A stretch of 64,000 nucleotides of DNA from Axinella damicornis (lineage: Eukaryota > Porifera > Demospongiae > Axinellida > Axinellidae), in contig OZ007516.1 of NCBI GenBank assembly GCA_963931865.1, forward strand, positions 2,467,544-2,531,543. The letters are read 5' to 3'. Shown piece by piece: positions 45,801-59,700 of the stretch (the stretch's first letter is position 1; every line of letters starts with the position of its first letter). Below the pieces are notes generated by a model. It saw only the letters and a program-made list of their open reading frames with translations. It did not search any database and had not been told where the DNA came from. Position numbers and translations under genes: made by a program.

Positions 45801-48800
45801 TACACTGTGTAAGCTCAGGAGCTTTCGAGCTAGCGAAGTGTGTGTTGTGTAAACTCAGGCTAGCAAATCCAGCAGGGAAGGTACCAACATGAGTTCATAA
45901 CTCTTTGTAATGACGTGAAATTTAATCACATATGGCAGTTGGTTGCTGAATATTTCACTTCAACTGTAGCACTACCATACGGCAGCCTTCTTCAGTGGAA
46001 ACTGACATGAAATACTACTAGTCTAGTACAGCAAACCAAGGTAGGCAACAACCAGAAGGGACACAGAAGGGGCAATAAATGTCAGGTGTTCTGCCCGCCA
46101 CTGCATGGCGGTCAGGTGCGCGTGGCCACGGCTGTGCACAGGTTGCTAGATGTGCACTAGTGGTATTTGAACTCTCACTAGGTGGACAAAGACGTCTGTG
46201 CGATTGACAGTGTGTATTTTAGAGTACTCCAGATATCTTCGTTTTTGTACAAACTAGACGGAGAGTCTTGAAATATTCATAAACATATTATTCCCACTCG
46301 AGCATAGATGTCAGAGATAAGGATAAGTTGTAAACTTCCCAATAGCCTATAACTAGCACTGCTCCCTTGGCTCGGGAGATCTGGTCATGTGCATTGTGCA
46401 GAGACATCAGATGGTAGAGACACAGGGACGGTGCCTGACGAAGAATCTCAAAGCCCTTTAGTTCATTATCAGTCCGAGGGCTGGAGGCGAGGGCACTCAC
46501 GCGGCATCACCAATGCCATTCTTGATGCCTTGGACGGGTTGGCATGAAACGGGAATTATGGTCGGGCACGACCCCCCGGTTTGTCTACCGTCTGTCTATA
46601 CCCAAGGTCACCACATGTGACCAGATCTCCCAGGCTCCCCTCCGTATTTGCACACTACAAGTGATCAAAGACTGGAAGTGGAACAGCCTGGGAAATAACT
46701 TCCGCGCTTGGGTTCAAGCCTACCTGGGAAAAGGCTAGGCTTTAGTTTGACTGTTGAAACCTGAAACGTCTCCTATTACCTGTGCTAATGGCTTGCACCA
46801 CAACACAACCCTTACAAGTTTGTTCAGTGCCTGTGTACACCAGAAATCAATTTAAGGGCACAAAAATATTTCTGGAATGTAGGCTATCCAGCTGTCAGTG
46901 TATATGCACTGTCAACTTTGACCCATCCATTTGGAGTGGTCCGCACTAGCCTCATTCCCAGGCTCTTCCCGGCATGGTCAGAACGGATCAAGGGGAGAAC
47001 ATGGAAGTTGTTCAAGACAGCACCTGTACTGATCTATTGATCCAGATACTGGAAGTGATCCGTGGTCTGGGGCCAAGACTATAAGCTCTCCGCTTCAGCG
47101 CTGCTGCAGCACACTGATTGCGTCCATTACAGCTACATGACTGCCGTGTTTAGTGTAACATCTCTCAGAGCCTGGCATCAACATTAATGAAACAATAGAT
47201 CTATGGATTCTAGCCTCGTTCCCAGTCCCGTGCCGTTTTCGGTAGCATGAAGAACGGCAGCCGTTCTTCGTCCAGTTGAAAACAGCATGGGAATGGTGAA
47301 CGAGGCAACATGGATAGTCATTGGATACCAGCCTGAGTGCAGCTAGCCTCATTCTCACACGGAGTAGGGAGGCTGGAGCGCAACGTATTACATACGTACG
47401 GAAGTTTCAGCCTTGACAGTGCAGAGTAGCACTGCGAGCTGACCAGCAGGGATAACCGGCAGTGATAATAGTCATGCTCAAAATGATTGTGGGGTTTGTC
47501 CTGATTATATTTATATGTAGGCAAGTACAAGCCAAAATCGAGTGCTGTGTACATCTTATGCCTCCAAGTATAAGCTACACGACCCCAATATACTGCTATA
47601 AGTAATAAAAATATAATTAGCTAAGGGAATGATGCATGCCCTCATCGATTGTTGCGGTGAGCTCTTACCAATGTCGAAGTAGTTCCAAAGAATAACTCTC
47701 CATGCGTAATCACTGTATTCCTAAGGTGTTGGTGAAGGACTGAACCAGCTGTTATATGCACAGTCACATGATAAGTGTACTAGTCACATGATAAGTGTAC
47801 CAGTCACATGATAAGTAAACCAGTCACATGAGCTCTCGGGACCAGAATGGATATTAGGAACTACCCAAATCCGTGCTGTGAAATTGTGTGAAATTTCCTC
47901 TCCTACAGAATGAGCTCAATAGCAACCGGTGCAGAAATCGCAGCCTTGCAGGCGGACTGACATGCTCTCGAGAGCTTGTAAACCCTCCATCGTCTTTTGA
48001 AATCATTCAGAATGTAAGTTAATTACCAGTGGTCTGGTTTAGGCTAACTACATATCTAGCTAGGCACCTATCTTTGATGCTGTGCTGATGACTTAATCCA
48101 TCCAGGCATACACATGAATATGATGTATTTTACATTTATAGTGCACATTGACATGTGCTTACAACAGTATAGGTCTGTACAGTAATACATGTACCTGAAG
48201 TGTGAGATGAAGTTTTAATCTTATTCCTGTAGGACACACTTGATAGTGATACTGAAGTGACTCCCCAGGCCTTGAGGTTGGAGCTCAGGAGAGGTCAGTG
48301 GTATTATAGAGAGGGAGGAGACCCCTAGGTCCTCCTTGCCTCCAATTTATTACAGCAGTACGATCTGTGAATACACATTTGTAGTCTAATTCCCTTTAGT
48401 CACTGCCACAAGCCCAGATGCTCTCACAAAAGCAACCCAGGAGCAAACTTCGGAGCCTGTAGTGGACAATACAGTAGACAAAGTGTTTAGATAAATTATT
48501 TACCACCCTAGTGGGGGGCAGCTGCTGTATGAACTTAAGCACTGAATGGATAGCTGTATGCTGTTCTGTGTCCCTGGTTGTAAATTGCTATTTCTACCCT
48601 TGGTGTCACACGTGTGATAAAATGTGCCAGCCCCCCCCCCCCCCCCCCCCCCCACCTCTTTTTGAGGTGAGGAGTCTGGGAACGAGGCTGTATCAACCTC
48701 CCAGGTCAATGCAGTGTATAAGTGCTATCCAGAGTACCACTGTGCATGTCTTCCTGCAGGGGTAGTAAAGACCTTCCAGCTGGATGTTCAGCCAGCACCA

Positions 48801-50378
48801 AACGCCCCCTTTGATGTCTACTTTCTAATGGACTTGTCCGGATCCTTGAATAATGACCTGGCAGAACTCAGAAGGGTCACAAATGACATTGGTAGGTATG
48901 ATGAGAAGCACCCTAGATAGGTTTTACTCCCTGTGTATACTGGTTCTGCTTGTGGATAAAATAAATTTAACTGCCATCATTATAATGCTGCAATATTATA
49001 TTTTGCGATCTTATCTTTGGCCGCGTATTTTGCGATCTTAATCCATGCTTCATTTTTATTATGAAGATTTTACCGCCATTTTGCACTCTTGCTTGTTTCC
49101 ACGAGTTGCCACTATGCCGACTATGCAGCTTTCCAACGAGAACGACACTGTAATCTGAAGAAGTATGGACCACCTTTGCTCTTGTTATGATACATGTATG
49201 GCCGCAGAAATGTCTGTTAATTACTGCTGCACAGACAGATCACTAGTGTTCATTGGTCAACGTTACATTCCATGAATGTTTGTTTTAACCACGCCCACGA
49301 AGAGCCACTCCCATAACTGTATTAACGTTGTGATCATTTATTTGCGATGCTGTAAAGCACTCTCAAGTGTGCAAGAGTAAAGAAATACAAGTAGCTTAAA
49401 TCGCTTGTTCAGCTACTTCCCCCCTCGTTCGCCTACGTGAGTAATCCGGCACCGGACAGCTCTCTGTGCAGAGCTCAGTGCTGCTTCCCGATTTCCGCAT
49501 CGATATCGATCCACTTCAGCTGCTGCTCCGCGTTTGCATCCGCTTCAGCTGCTGCTCCCCGATTGCATCCGCTTCAGCTGCTGCTCTCCGCTAGCGTCCG
49601 CTTCAACTGCTGCTCCCCGATTGTGTTCGCTTCAACTGCTGCTCCCCGATTGCGTCCGCTTCAACTGCTGCTCCCTGATTGCATCTGCTTCGATTACTGC
49701 TCCCCGATTGCATCCGCTTGTAGCCCCAGCTGTTTGTTCCAGCCCATGCCCAATGTTCTCAAACATTCAGGCTTCGCAGAGTTCGAGGTCCAGTAAATTG
49801 AAGCGAAGGTCACGCGTCACTAGTCCAGTCCCGCCCCACGAACATCCCACTTCTGTTACACACACAGACACACACACACACACAGACACACACACACACA
49901 CACAGACAGACACACGATTAAAATCTTAATTTATTGATTGTAGCATTACAGTAACTATAAGAGTAGCTTTTGTGATTTCTGTTGCTATGGCAACAATACT
50001 CTGTTGCAAGGTATTCAGTGAAGTAGATTGATGTTTAGAAATGCTATGTTAGGTTGTATGCCCCCCCCCCCCACTACACACACACACACACACACACAGC
50101 GGACACTCTTTCAAGGAACTCTCCATTCTTCGCGATGGGATTTGGCTCGTTTGTTGACAAACCCACAAGACCCTATGCTCTGTCTTCATATCGTTTTCGG
50201 TAAGCTATGGATCGTGTACAGTGGTGTAGCTAGGATGTAAAAGTGCCTGAGCACTGATGAGTAGGGGAGGAGGACAACACATGATCACCGCACATTTTAG
50301 GCCAGTACAGACAGCTTGGATCATGCTGTTCTAGGGGGGACTGGGGTAATGCCCCCCCCCCCCCCCCCCCCCTCCCCT

Positions 50379-50409
<31 letters not shown>

Positions 50410-53400
50410 CCTCCCCTCCCCCCCTCCCCTCCCCCCCCCTCCCCTCCCCTCCCCCCCCCCCCCCCCTCCTCCTGAAGGACACTTTCCAAATTTTCCACCT
50501 TTAGCCCTCCCTTGGACCCCCAGCGGTGCATCAACAACCAGCCTCGTTGTGCAGAGACGTACAGCTTTCAGCACATACTCTCACTGACCAATGACGTGCA
50601 GGAGTTTAGTGTGAGTTCGAAGTTTATTTTAGAAGATATAACGTGCAACTATGGTACTTGATTACCCTGCACATACATACGCAGTAGGGGTAAAGCATCA
50701 CCTTTGTGTCTGTCTGCTTGTCTGTCTGTCTGTCTGTCGGCAAAAAATACTGAAAAAAATGCTTCGGGCAGGGGGGAATTAATTCTACAGACGTCGTACT
50801 CAATGTAAAACAATGAATGTAATGATACCGGGACGTTTCCTTAAGTCAAGGTGGTTCTTTTGCCATTGTTTCAGCTACTTCCTATTATTGGTTTCCTGGC
50901 TCCGCCCATTTCGAAATTGCATGTGACTATTGTGTTGTCTTACTGTTGCTGTTTAATTGCATAGTTAGCCATCATACTCAACAAGAGTGGGGTATGTGTC
51001 CAATTGTGACACTGATGAGGTCATAATTACATTCCCGGTAGGGGAAAACTTGTGCTGCATAATGTTGCGTTCCTGGTAAGGGAAAACTGTGCCGCTTAAT
51101 GTAATGTAAATAATTAATGTAATCTTGGAATGGCCTACAAAGATTCTGACTACGCTGTCGTGATCGCTATCATGCAGTGACCCAACCATACAATTTTGGT
51201 GCTGAAACTCACTTTGGTGCTGGAGATACAAGCATTTTTGTCGTGCCGTTGACCGCCATTGCTCGAGCACTCTTTTCGACTTTGTGAGCACTGTAAAAAT
51301 ATCTTGTCTTCCCTTTGGCTGCCATTGCTAGCGATTGGCTGAGCGTGGTTGCCAAATGGCATGTGTGTTAATTGTATTACGCTACAGCGAGTCGCAACCA
51401 GGGTTGCTACCAGGAGTGTGGTTGCCCCTCGTAGTTACACCAAGTATACAACCCCCTTATAATGCACTTTAATGCATTATTTTGTGTGATTTGGCCTGCA
51501 GGATGTATTGGCGAATGTAACAGTCTCTGCCAGTGTGGACGTTCCTGAGGGAGGGTTGGATGCCCTCCTCCAGACCGCTGTATGCCCAGACGTGAGTGTC
51601 ATGTTGAGACTACATGTAGCACTAACACTAACACAAACACGATTTATGTATAGCTTTGCACAGTATCTATATAACTAGAGGTGTTCATAGAACACATATC
51701 CTGCGCTGAACGACTTTGCAAGATTACAACTCAAGTAGGTGCGAGAATACTCAAAAGTGCACAGTGGAGGTAGCTACCTGTACTGAACAGTTACTAGTAA
51801 TTGTCTTACCGGAGTATGACTACAGCTTCTAAGCTAGGGCCTATGCCAAGTTGCAGCAAGATACCATCTAGGCTAGTGTCAAAGATGAGGGTGGAAGCAG
51901 GTAAAAGGGCGGAGAACTCGCCATTTCTCAATGCAGTGTGCCTCATCTACAAAGACAGCATCAAGGCATTCCTGGTGTTGAGATCTCTCTCTCTCCACTT
52001 GCTACTGCCTCCGGGCTAAGAATGCCCCGTTCTCTACCCTTCTGCCGATGACAGTCCGATTTTCGGCACCGTAACGCCAACATCAGGTAGCACAAAGAGT
52101 CCATGAGCGCCGCGAAGCGGTGCTCCAGGTAACATACGTACTATATTATCCATGGTAACATGAACACCTTCAGAGGGTTCATTACAACGACAATCAGCTC
52201 TCCCTGACACTGCAGGAGGCAGGCATCCACTACAGCAGAGCGACATTCCATCCTGCCCGTCGGAATTGATACAAAATTCAAACCATGCATCAGTTTGACC
52301 TTTCACCAGCGCTCTCGCGACTTCGAGCTGTTCCGACTTCACCGTAGCTAGTGACCGTCAACCCCAGTTGGCAAAATCATGGATAATATAGTACGCGTAC
52401 TATTATCCATGGCAAAATACAGCTGTAATCGCGGTCTCGACAACTTTGTTGTAGCAGAATTAGCGCACGGCGCGCGTGGCGTGACATTCCAAACGTCATT
52501 ACTAGCTAATCAACCAATCAGATTCAGCCCTCTGAAATTCCGCGGACGACTAATTTTTATGTAGCAAGTTCACCAGACCCTCCCTCCCCGCGCGTGATAC
52601 TAGATGCGATCCGTGCTGGGGTGGGTTTGGGTCTGGGACCGAGACTATGAAGTAGCGGTCATCTCGAAACATGAAGTTTCCAAATGCCAATGTCCTGTTC
52701 TTGATGGTACTCTGAGGTCACGAAGAGGTGGAGCCAATGTTATGAATAGTTACGAAAAGTAGGAAATAGCTGAAATACAGCGAAACGAAGTGCCTTGACT
52801 TCAGTCAGGTAGCTACACAGAGCAGTTTTTTGCTATTTGCTGTTGTTTGACTCCATTTCAATGGTTTTTACCCCGTGCGCATGCGCAGCAGGGGGTAGAG
52901 TGATTGGTTTGTCCGTCAGTCTGTCTGTCTGTCCATACAGTTACAGTTAACTCACACACCTGAATCCACTCGAGAGGCACAGAAAAGCGAGCGAAACTCC
53001 ACAATTCTAATTTATACAACTTAACCACACCCTCTTTCTAACATTACTGCCACAACTTACGGTATCTCATATCATAATTATCGTGCATGCTACGTACTTG
53101 CAGCTAGCTAGCTAGCTAGTCATGGCTAGTATGCTCTCCGTACCTAGCAACTATAGGCTAGCTAGTATTGCTCATCGCGCATGCTGCTTGCGCTGTAGCC
53201 TACCTGTATCATGTCTGAAGTATGAGGCTTAGGCTGTATCATGTCTGAAGTATGAGGCTTAGAACTAAGAAAATGCCTTCTTTCAAGGCCAGGCAGACGG
53301 CAGAACAGAAAGAGAGGCTACGCAAAGATGCCGAACGAAAGTGCACTGAACGCCAAACAGAGTCTCCACACAGAAGGGAGAAGTAGCAAGAACTCTTGAC

Positions 53401-56400
53401 AGTAAATGCACGGGGTACGTGCTCTCATGAGCACCTCTAGTTTTCAATGATTTCAATTTTTATCTCCTGACTGACAGACAGACAGACGACTGACTGACAG
53501 ACAAAACCGATTGCTTAAGTGCTTATTAATATTGACGTTTTAATTTTCAATAGCTATCTGTGACTGGACCACTTGTTTGTTTGCTGTAAGACAGTAACGA
53601 CTTCTTTCACACATTCCTCACTCTGACCCGCCTTCAGCTTATGTCGATGTATCACAATTTGTCAATATATTTCAGGTGCAATAATTATATCGATACAATA
53701 TCGTTGCAGCTCTAGTTACAAACATGAATACCAGTATGTAGTCACTTGCCTCAGTTCAGACCTACAATGCTAGTCTTGTGCCAATGGAAACAAGAGTAAC
53801 TGTCATAGCTACTAGCTCTCTTCATAATCTGAAGATGAAAGTTCATGAAACTACTATGCAAACTCCACATCCCATATCCGAACCAGAACCTGATGTCATG
53901 GAGCACTGTATCCATATTACTTCCGGGGAATTCCTGGGGGGAAATCCACTAGCCCACGTGTACCATAGAACTACAATATGAAGCGGTCTCTGAAGCGGTC
54001 TGGCCACAATTATTATTCGCCGCGTGGATGGTAGCTAGGCTGAGGTTGAGGTGAAAGACGACCGTTCAACTGAATTTGTTGAGCGAAAAGAATGAGCGAG
54101 AGCTGCGAGTACCGAGCCATCAGAAGTAACTTCGGCAAACTGGTCGACGGTGTCACGCCTTCCGTCAAAATGTTTGCTACCATGGCTGTCTCGGAGGAAT
54201 TGATTCCTCTATGGCTGATGGATACTGGAGCAATGGACGTCGTGAAAGCAGTCTTGCATCGAACTAGTAGCGATCCCAACCCGCAAAAACCGTTCCAGGA
54301 CCTCGTGAAGATTTTACGCTCCGATGCTAGCACCGAACACCTAGCGAAGTCGCTGATGACATCGTTGGAAGAATCGCGCAAAGCACCGGTGCGCGACGCT
54401 GGCCCACAGATTGTTGTCAGCCCAGAGACGACTCGGAGACGTTTTTCTGCGCAGAAAATATTCGTTTCACCGGTTCCACGCACACTTTCTGAAATGGACT
54501 CGGGCTTTTCTTCTTTTTCTGAGCTGTCCCAAACAGAAGAGCTGGGTACTGCAGACCCCATGCTTCGGTATTTGGCTACACCAGCACCAGTGTCACAACC
54601 AACGTTAACCAAACAACAAACAACTGAAAAGTACCTGAAAACTGAAAAGCATGCGACTGCAGTGCATCGAACGTTCCTATATCCATCTGAAGTGACTCAA
54701 ATCAGTTCTAGCACACCAAAGAAGCCCAACAGTCCCCGCAGCTATATGGCTATGCTCAGCGACCAGTGCCGTGCCATTGGGAGCCCTTGCAGCAGCATTG
54801 GTTCTCCATGTCCAACTTTCGATTCTTTGGAATCTTCCATATCAAGTTTGAGCTCACCCTCTGTAACTGTAGTGGGTGGTGAGTATTACCCAAGATCGCC
54901 AGCCGCTTTGGAGACGGGTTTTGTTGGGGAAGAAAAGTCTTCAGTGTCGTCAGTTTCAGAGGACCAGTACCAACATCAGATTGCCAAACTATGTGAACAA
55001 CTTCAGCATGTACAGCAGAAGTGGGAGGAAGAAAAACAAATCGGCTACGAGATTTTCAAGAAGAATTTTATCTTGAAAAAACTGATACGCTGCATGAAGC
55101 GAGAGCAGAAGAAACTAGAGATGAGACTACAGGAATCGCACGCAACAGCCAGCAAACTGGAAAAGGTTTCAAAGGAGCAGAAAGTAGATCTTGAAATTCT
55201 GCAGAGAAATGTTCACTTAGTGGAGGGTTTGCTGAGTGAAGTAAGAAGCACGTGCTCGTCACTGGAAAAGAAGCTATCAAATACGCAGACGGAGTTGGAG
55301 ATGTGCAAGGGAAATGAACGGAAGTGGAAAAAGCAGTCATCGGAACTTGCAATGAAGTTGAAAATGGCGGTAATGGATGCCTGCCAGCACAGGCAGGAGA
55401 ACGAAACCTTGAGGAATAGGATTGATATCTTGGAGAAGCTGATTGATCAGTTTAGGGAATTGGAGGTTCAAAGCAATGAGCTCGAAGAAGTGCGCAAGAG
55501 AGTTCATAAGTCCTGCTATTTCTGAAGCCGAAGTGGTAGAACTAAAGGCTCCAGCCAACTGCATGTGGTGTCTCCGTCATACACCCAGCAGCGGTGATGT
55601 GCATCAACTGATTCTCTCCTTATACATTAATCTGAAGGTTCAGTACTTTCCTGCCCAACTCCTTCCTAGCAGCTCTTATAGTCAAATGTTCTCACTCTAA
55701 ACTTTTATAGCACAACACTGCTGTTATGATCGTGCTCACTCTGCTATCTATATAGTCACTTTGTTCATATCCTACAACCCTGACCCACCTAATGATCAAC
55801 TCCGTCATGTCCTTAGTGATCATCTTTTAGTGGATGGATTCTGTACTACTGAATTGTGAATTTGAAAAGAGAACGTTTCCTTTGCTTCCTGTTTGGGAGA
55901 TCAGAAGTGTTTATGCTAGCATACACTTGTTGCTGTGTCTGCTGGTGTGGTCTCTCTTGCTGTCACTCACTTTCCGTTAACCATGGTCACATGATCATTG
56001 AAATCTTCCCATCTGCCCAAATAAAGTCATATGATATGCGGTACCCGATTGGTGGCATCCACATGCCTAATTATGCTAATTGTGGGGGTGGGGGGACTAT
56101 TACTCAACTTGTATGCATAGCCATGTCTACCTCGTTCCCAGGCCGCGTCCTGGGAACGAGGCTACTTCTCCCTGCACTTTGGCAAACGACTAATCCAGGA
56201 AACTTGGGGGGGGGGGGGGGAGCTGCCTCTACATACAGTATCCAAGAAACCACGCAAATTGTTTTCGCCATCGTTTTCAGTCATCAGGAACGGCTCTCAT
56301 GGCTACCTCATGCCTACCACTGCTTTGATCTGCTTCCGTGCTGTCTTCCTCAGTATCGTGCGTGTGTACAATAAATATTAAGTATTGTCTACTGAAATGG

Positions 56401-56662
56401 AATAGTGTTGGGGGGGGGGGGGGGGGGGGGGGTTACAGCCTGAATCCTCTCTTTCCTTGTAAGGATAACTTATGGGCACCTTGGCCATGTGATCTCAGCG
56501 CATTGCAATGTTTTCCTAATAGCTATTTTTAGATGAGCAGGCTAACATGGCAAGTTGCATGTGGAGCTTCATTTCCTCTTTCAATCTTACACCTGTGTTT
56601 GGAAACAGAGAATCACGTGTTCCATTGTGCAAACCTTACCCACACCCACATACATACATGTA

Positions 56663-56706
<44 letters not shown>

Positions 56707-59700
56707 TCACCAAACACACACACACATTCATACATGCATGCAACATGTACATGCCACAACATGCACTTCTATGTACCCACCACACTCACACACCTACACA
56801 CGTCATCAACAAAATATGTGCACACCGATCACACATCATACACACACTACTTGCACACCACTCACACTCACTTGTCCCCACTGACCCCCCACTCACACAC
56901 ACACCACACACACACGTACACCACTCACTCACCACTCACTCACCGCTCACAGATCATTGGCTGGAGGAATGACAGTGTTCTTCGCATGCTGATCTTCATC
57001 ACTGACGCTGATTACCATATTGCAGGGGACGGCATTGTGAGTCTCACTGGCCCCATTCTCAGACCTCTCTTGTGTGTTTGGGAAGGGTGTGGGAGTGCAA
57101 CCGCAAGGGTGCAGCTAGGATTTGGAGACCAAGGAGGCATGGAGTTCACAGTGCGTGTGAAACGCGCGGCGAAAAAGTTCCAAGCTAATTAATTATTCAT
57201 CAGTTAATTCATTACTTCTGCAGTACGCGCAAACAGTTGCTCTCGAAATGCTACAGCAATATGCCGGTGTCTGACTGTCCCAGACTTGCAGCACTATCCG
57301 CGTTAAGAGTAGATACGCTGGCTCATGGTCAGCCTAGCTCCTGTCTCTGTCATCAGATCGAACGCACATCGTACGCAGCGTGTGCGAGGATCTAGGACTC
57401 TGGACATGCGCGTCATTATTCAGAAAAGCGAGGAGGCAACTGCCTCCTCTGCCTCATTGCTAGCTAAGCCCATGAACTGGAGCCGGCCTCTGCATATATG
57501 GCATTAATATTGTCATTTTTGGTTGCAATCTAAGATGATCATATTGGTACATACATACATGTACATGCACCTTTGGTCTCAGAAATAACTACTTAATGTC
57601 CTCATGGGCTATATACCCTGTTCAACGTGTAACCATGGAGATAATGACGTCTGTACGGAGTATAGGTTTTTTAAAATGCAACTTTGTGGTGAGGTGCTCT
57701 GGGAAGTAGCATGAGGTTAATTGTGTGACGCTGGTTTCATATTGTACCTATAGCTGCTCATAGTACCAGGCAACCAGAATTCTGCCGTTAGATGGTTGCG
57801 TTGAGATGCTGCATTTAGTATCAAATAGACCCTCTCTTGCTTCATGATTGTTCCAATAGTTCGGAGGCGTTGTTCGGCCAAACGATGGGAGATGCCACAT
57901 GGAGTGGAATGGTGACAATCACGAGCATGTCCTCAGCACTGTCTTTGTGAGTCTCATTAAGGAGTCTGTTAGCCTCATTCCCAGGCCACGTGTCCTGGGA
58001 ATGAGGCTAGGGGACTGTATACTATCATTATTCCCTTTGTCACAACCTCAAAATATATGTCTATAGCCTCCTGCATCGTAATATTTCGTATTGAGCAGTG
58101 ATGTGTCGTAAGGCACTTACTTGATGACATAAGAGGCCTTGACCAACTAACTAACTTGCATGGTTCAAAGGTCAAATGTATGGTCTAAAATACAGAACTG
58201 GAGACGGCCTGTGGACAAGGCTAGGTAGCACCCAACAATAATGCTGCATGACCTTTGACCCCTTGCAGGACTACCCATCCGTCTACCAGCTGAACCAGTT
58301 ACTGTTGGAGCAGAACATCATTCCCATCTTCGCTCCCAGTTCAGTCAGAATTCCGGCTTACCGGGTATGTATATTTATACTGCCAGCCAAATAGCCTGAG
58401 CAGGCTTATAACACTAGCTGTAATGAGAGAGTGTATGCGTCAATCGTGCATTGCTTTTACCGTAGTTGCTCCTTATTTGGTGCATGCATCTATCCACAGG
58501 AAGGAAATACGCGGCTATAAGTGAGATGTGCTTAATTTTGAAAGACGTTCCTCAAATAGGAAGTGCGCTTCATTTCGAATTGTACTCTGTAGGATCGAAA
58601 ATGTCAGAGTTTTTGGAAGGAGACTCCATGCAGTGCTTAATAAAGAGTAGCTGGAAGAGTCGAACCTGTGCCTAACAGCGAATATGCGCCTCTAACTCTG
58701 AGTGAGCTGCGCCTAATAACAAGCGAGTATGGTAGATCATGTTCAGCCAAGATTGACCAGTTGCAGTTAGTATCTGTACCTACAGGAATTACAGCTACTA
58801 GACACCTGTGATCTTTTCTGTTTATGCAGCAACTTGTGAGGGATTTGAGTGCTACACGGGCGAGGGTAGAACAGAGAGATCGTGGCTCGACTAACTTGAT
58901 CCGTATCATTGAAAACAGCTACAATGTGAGTATGCAGACCGGCTATGCATGCCCAATATCCTGCTAGAATTGCATGGTCAAAGCTGTTGATTCTCCCCTT
59001 CAGGCATCCAGGCAGACCGTTCGTGTGATTCCTGAGGAAATTCCAGGACTGTCTTTCTCTGTCACACCCTTGCCAGGGTCAGGGTGCCTTGTGTAAGTAT
59101 GCATACTTTACTACTAACAATTCTACATTTGTCTGCACTTGAGAGTGCGTACATAGTCATGTAGCTACATGCACAGTATTATGCGTCACTTTCCCTCTTG
59201 TCGTACCTGAGATTCCACTGCTCCGCTGCAATACCACTAGCCTCGTTCCCAATTACTGAGCGCCTGGGAATGAGGCTACAATAGCACCTCACCATTGCAC
59301 CCGTTGCTCACAGTGTGCACTTAGGAGTTAAATTGACTGTCATCTACCAGTCGTACCAGCGAATGATATACTTCCCCTCCCTCCCTCCCTCCCTCCCTCC
59401 CTCCCTCCCTCCCTCCCTCCCTCCCTCCCTCCCTCCCTCCCTCCCTCCCTCCCTCCCTCCCTCCCTCCCTCCTTCCCTCCCTCCCCTCAATCCCTTTCTT
59501 CCTCCTCTTGCCCTCCGTATATGCCTCACACAGTACTGAGGATAATGGTTGTGCAGGAGTTGAATTTGACCAGATGGTGTCTTTCGACGTGTCAATCTCA
59601 CTGGAGGACTGTGACCTCTTCAACAGCCCCAGGGAGTAAGTATAAGACAGACTATGCCCAAGCGTGGGTTAGAATCCCTACCGATGACTCCTCCTGAGGC

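Noticed and set aside
49190..49460. Possible solo LTR (TG start, polyadenylation-like words, then a primer-site-like ccggcaccgg)
   Set aside because: No second LTR, no clear target duplication and no reverse transcriptase nearby; too weak to call.
49437..49929. 119-131-codon Ser/Ala/Cys frames
   Set aside because: Produced by the 29-bp minisatellite and the following CA repeat; no start or splice context.
55443..55700. 85-codon frame overlapping the end of the nested gene
   Set aside because: A shadow in another frame of the coiled-coil coding sequence and its 3' UTR.
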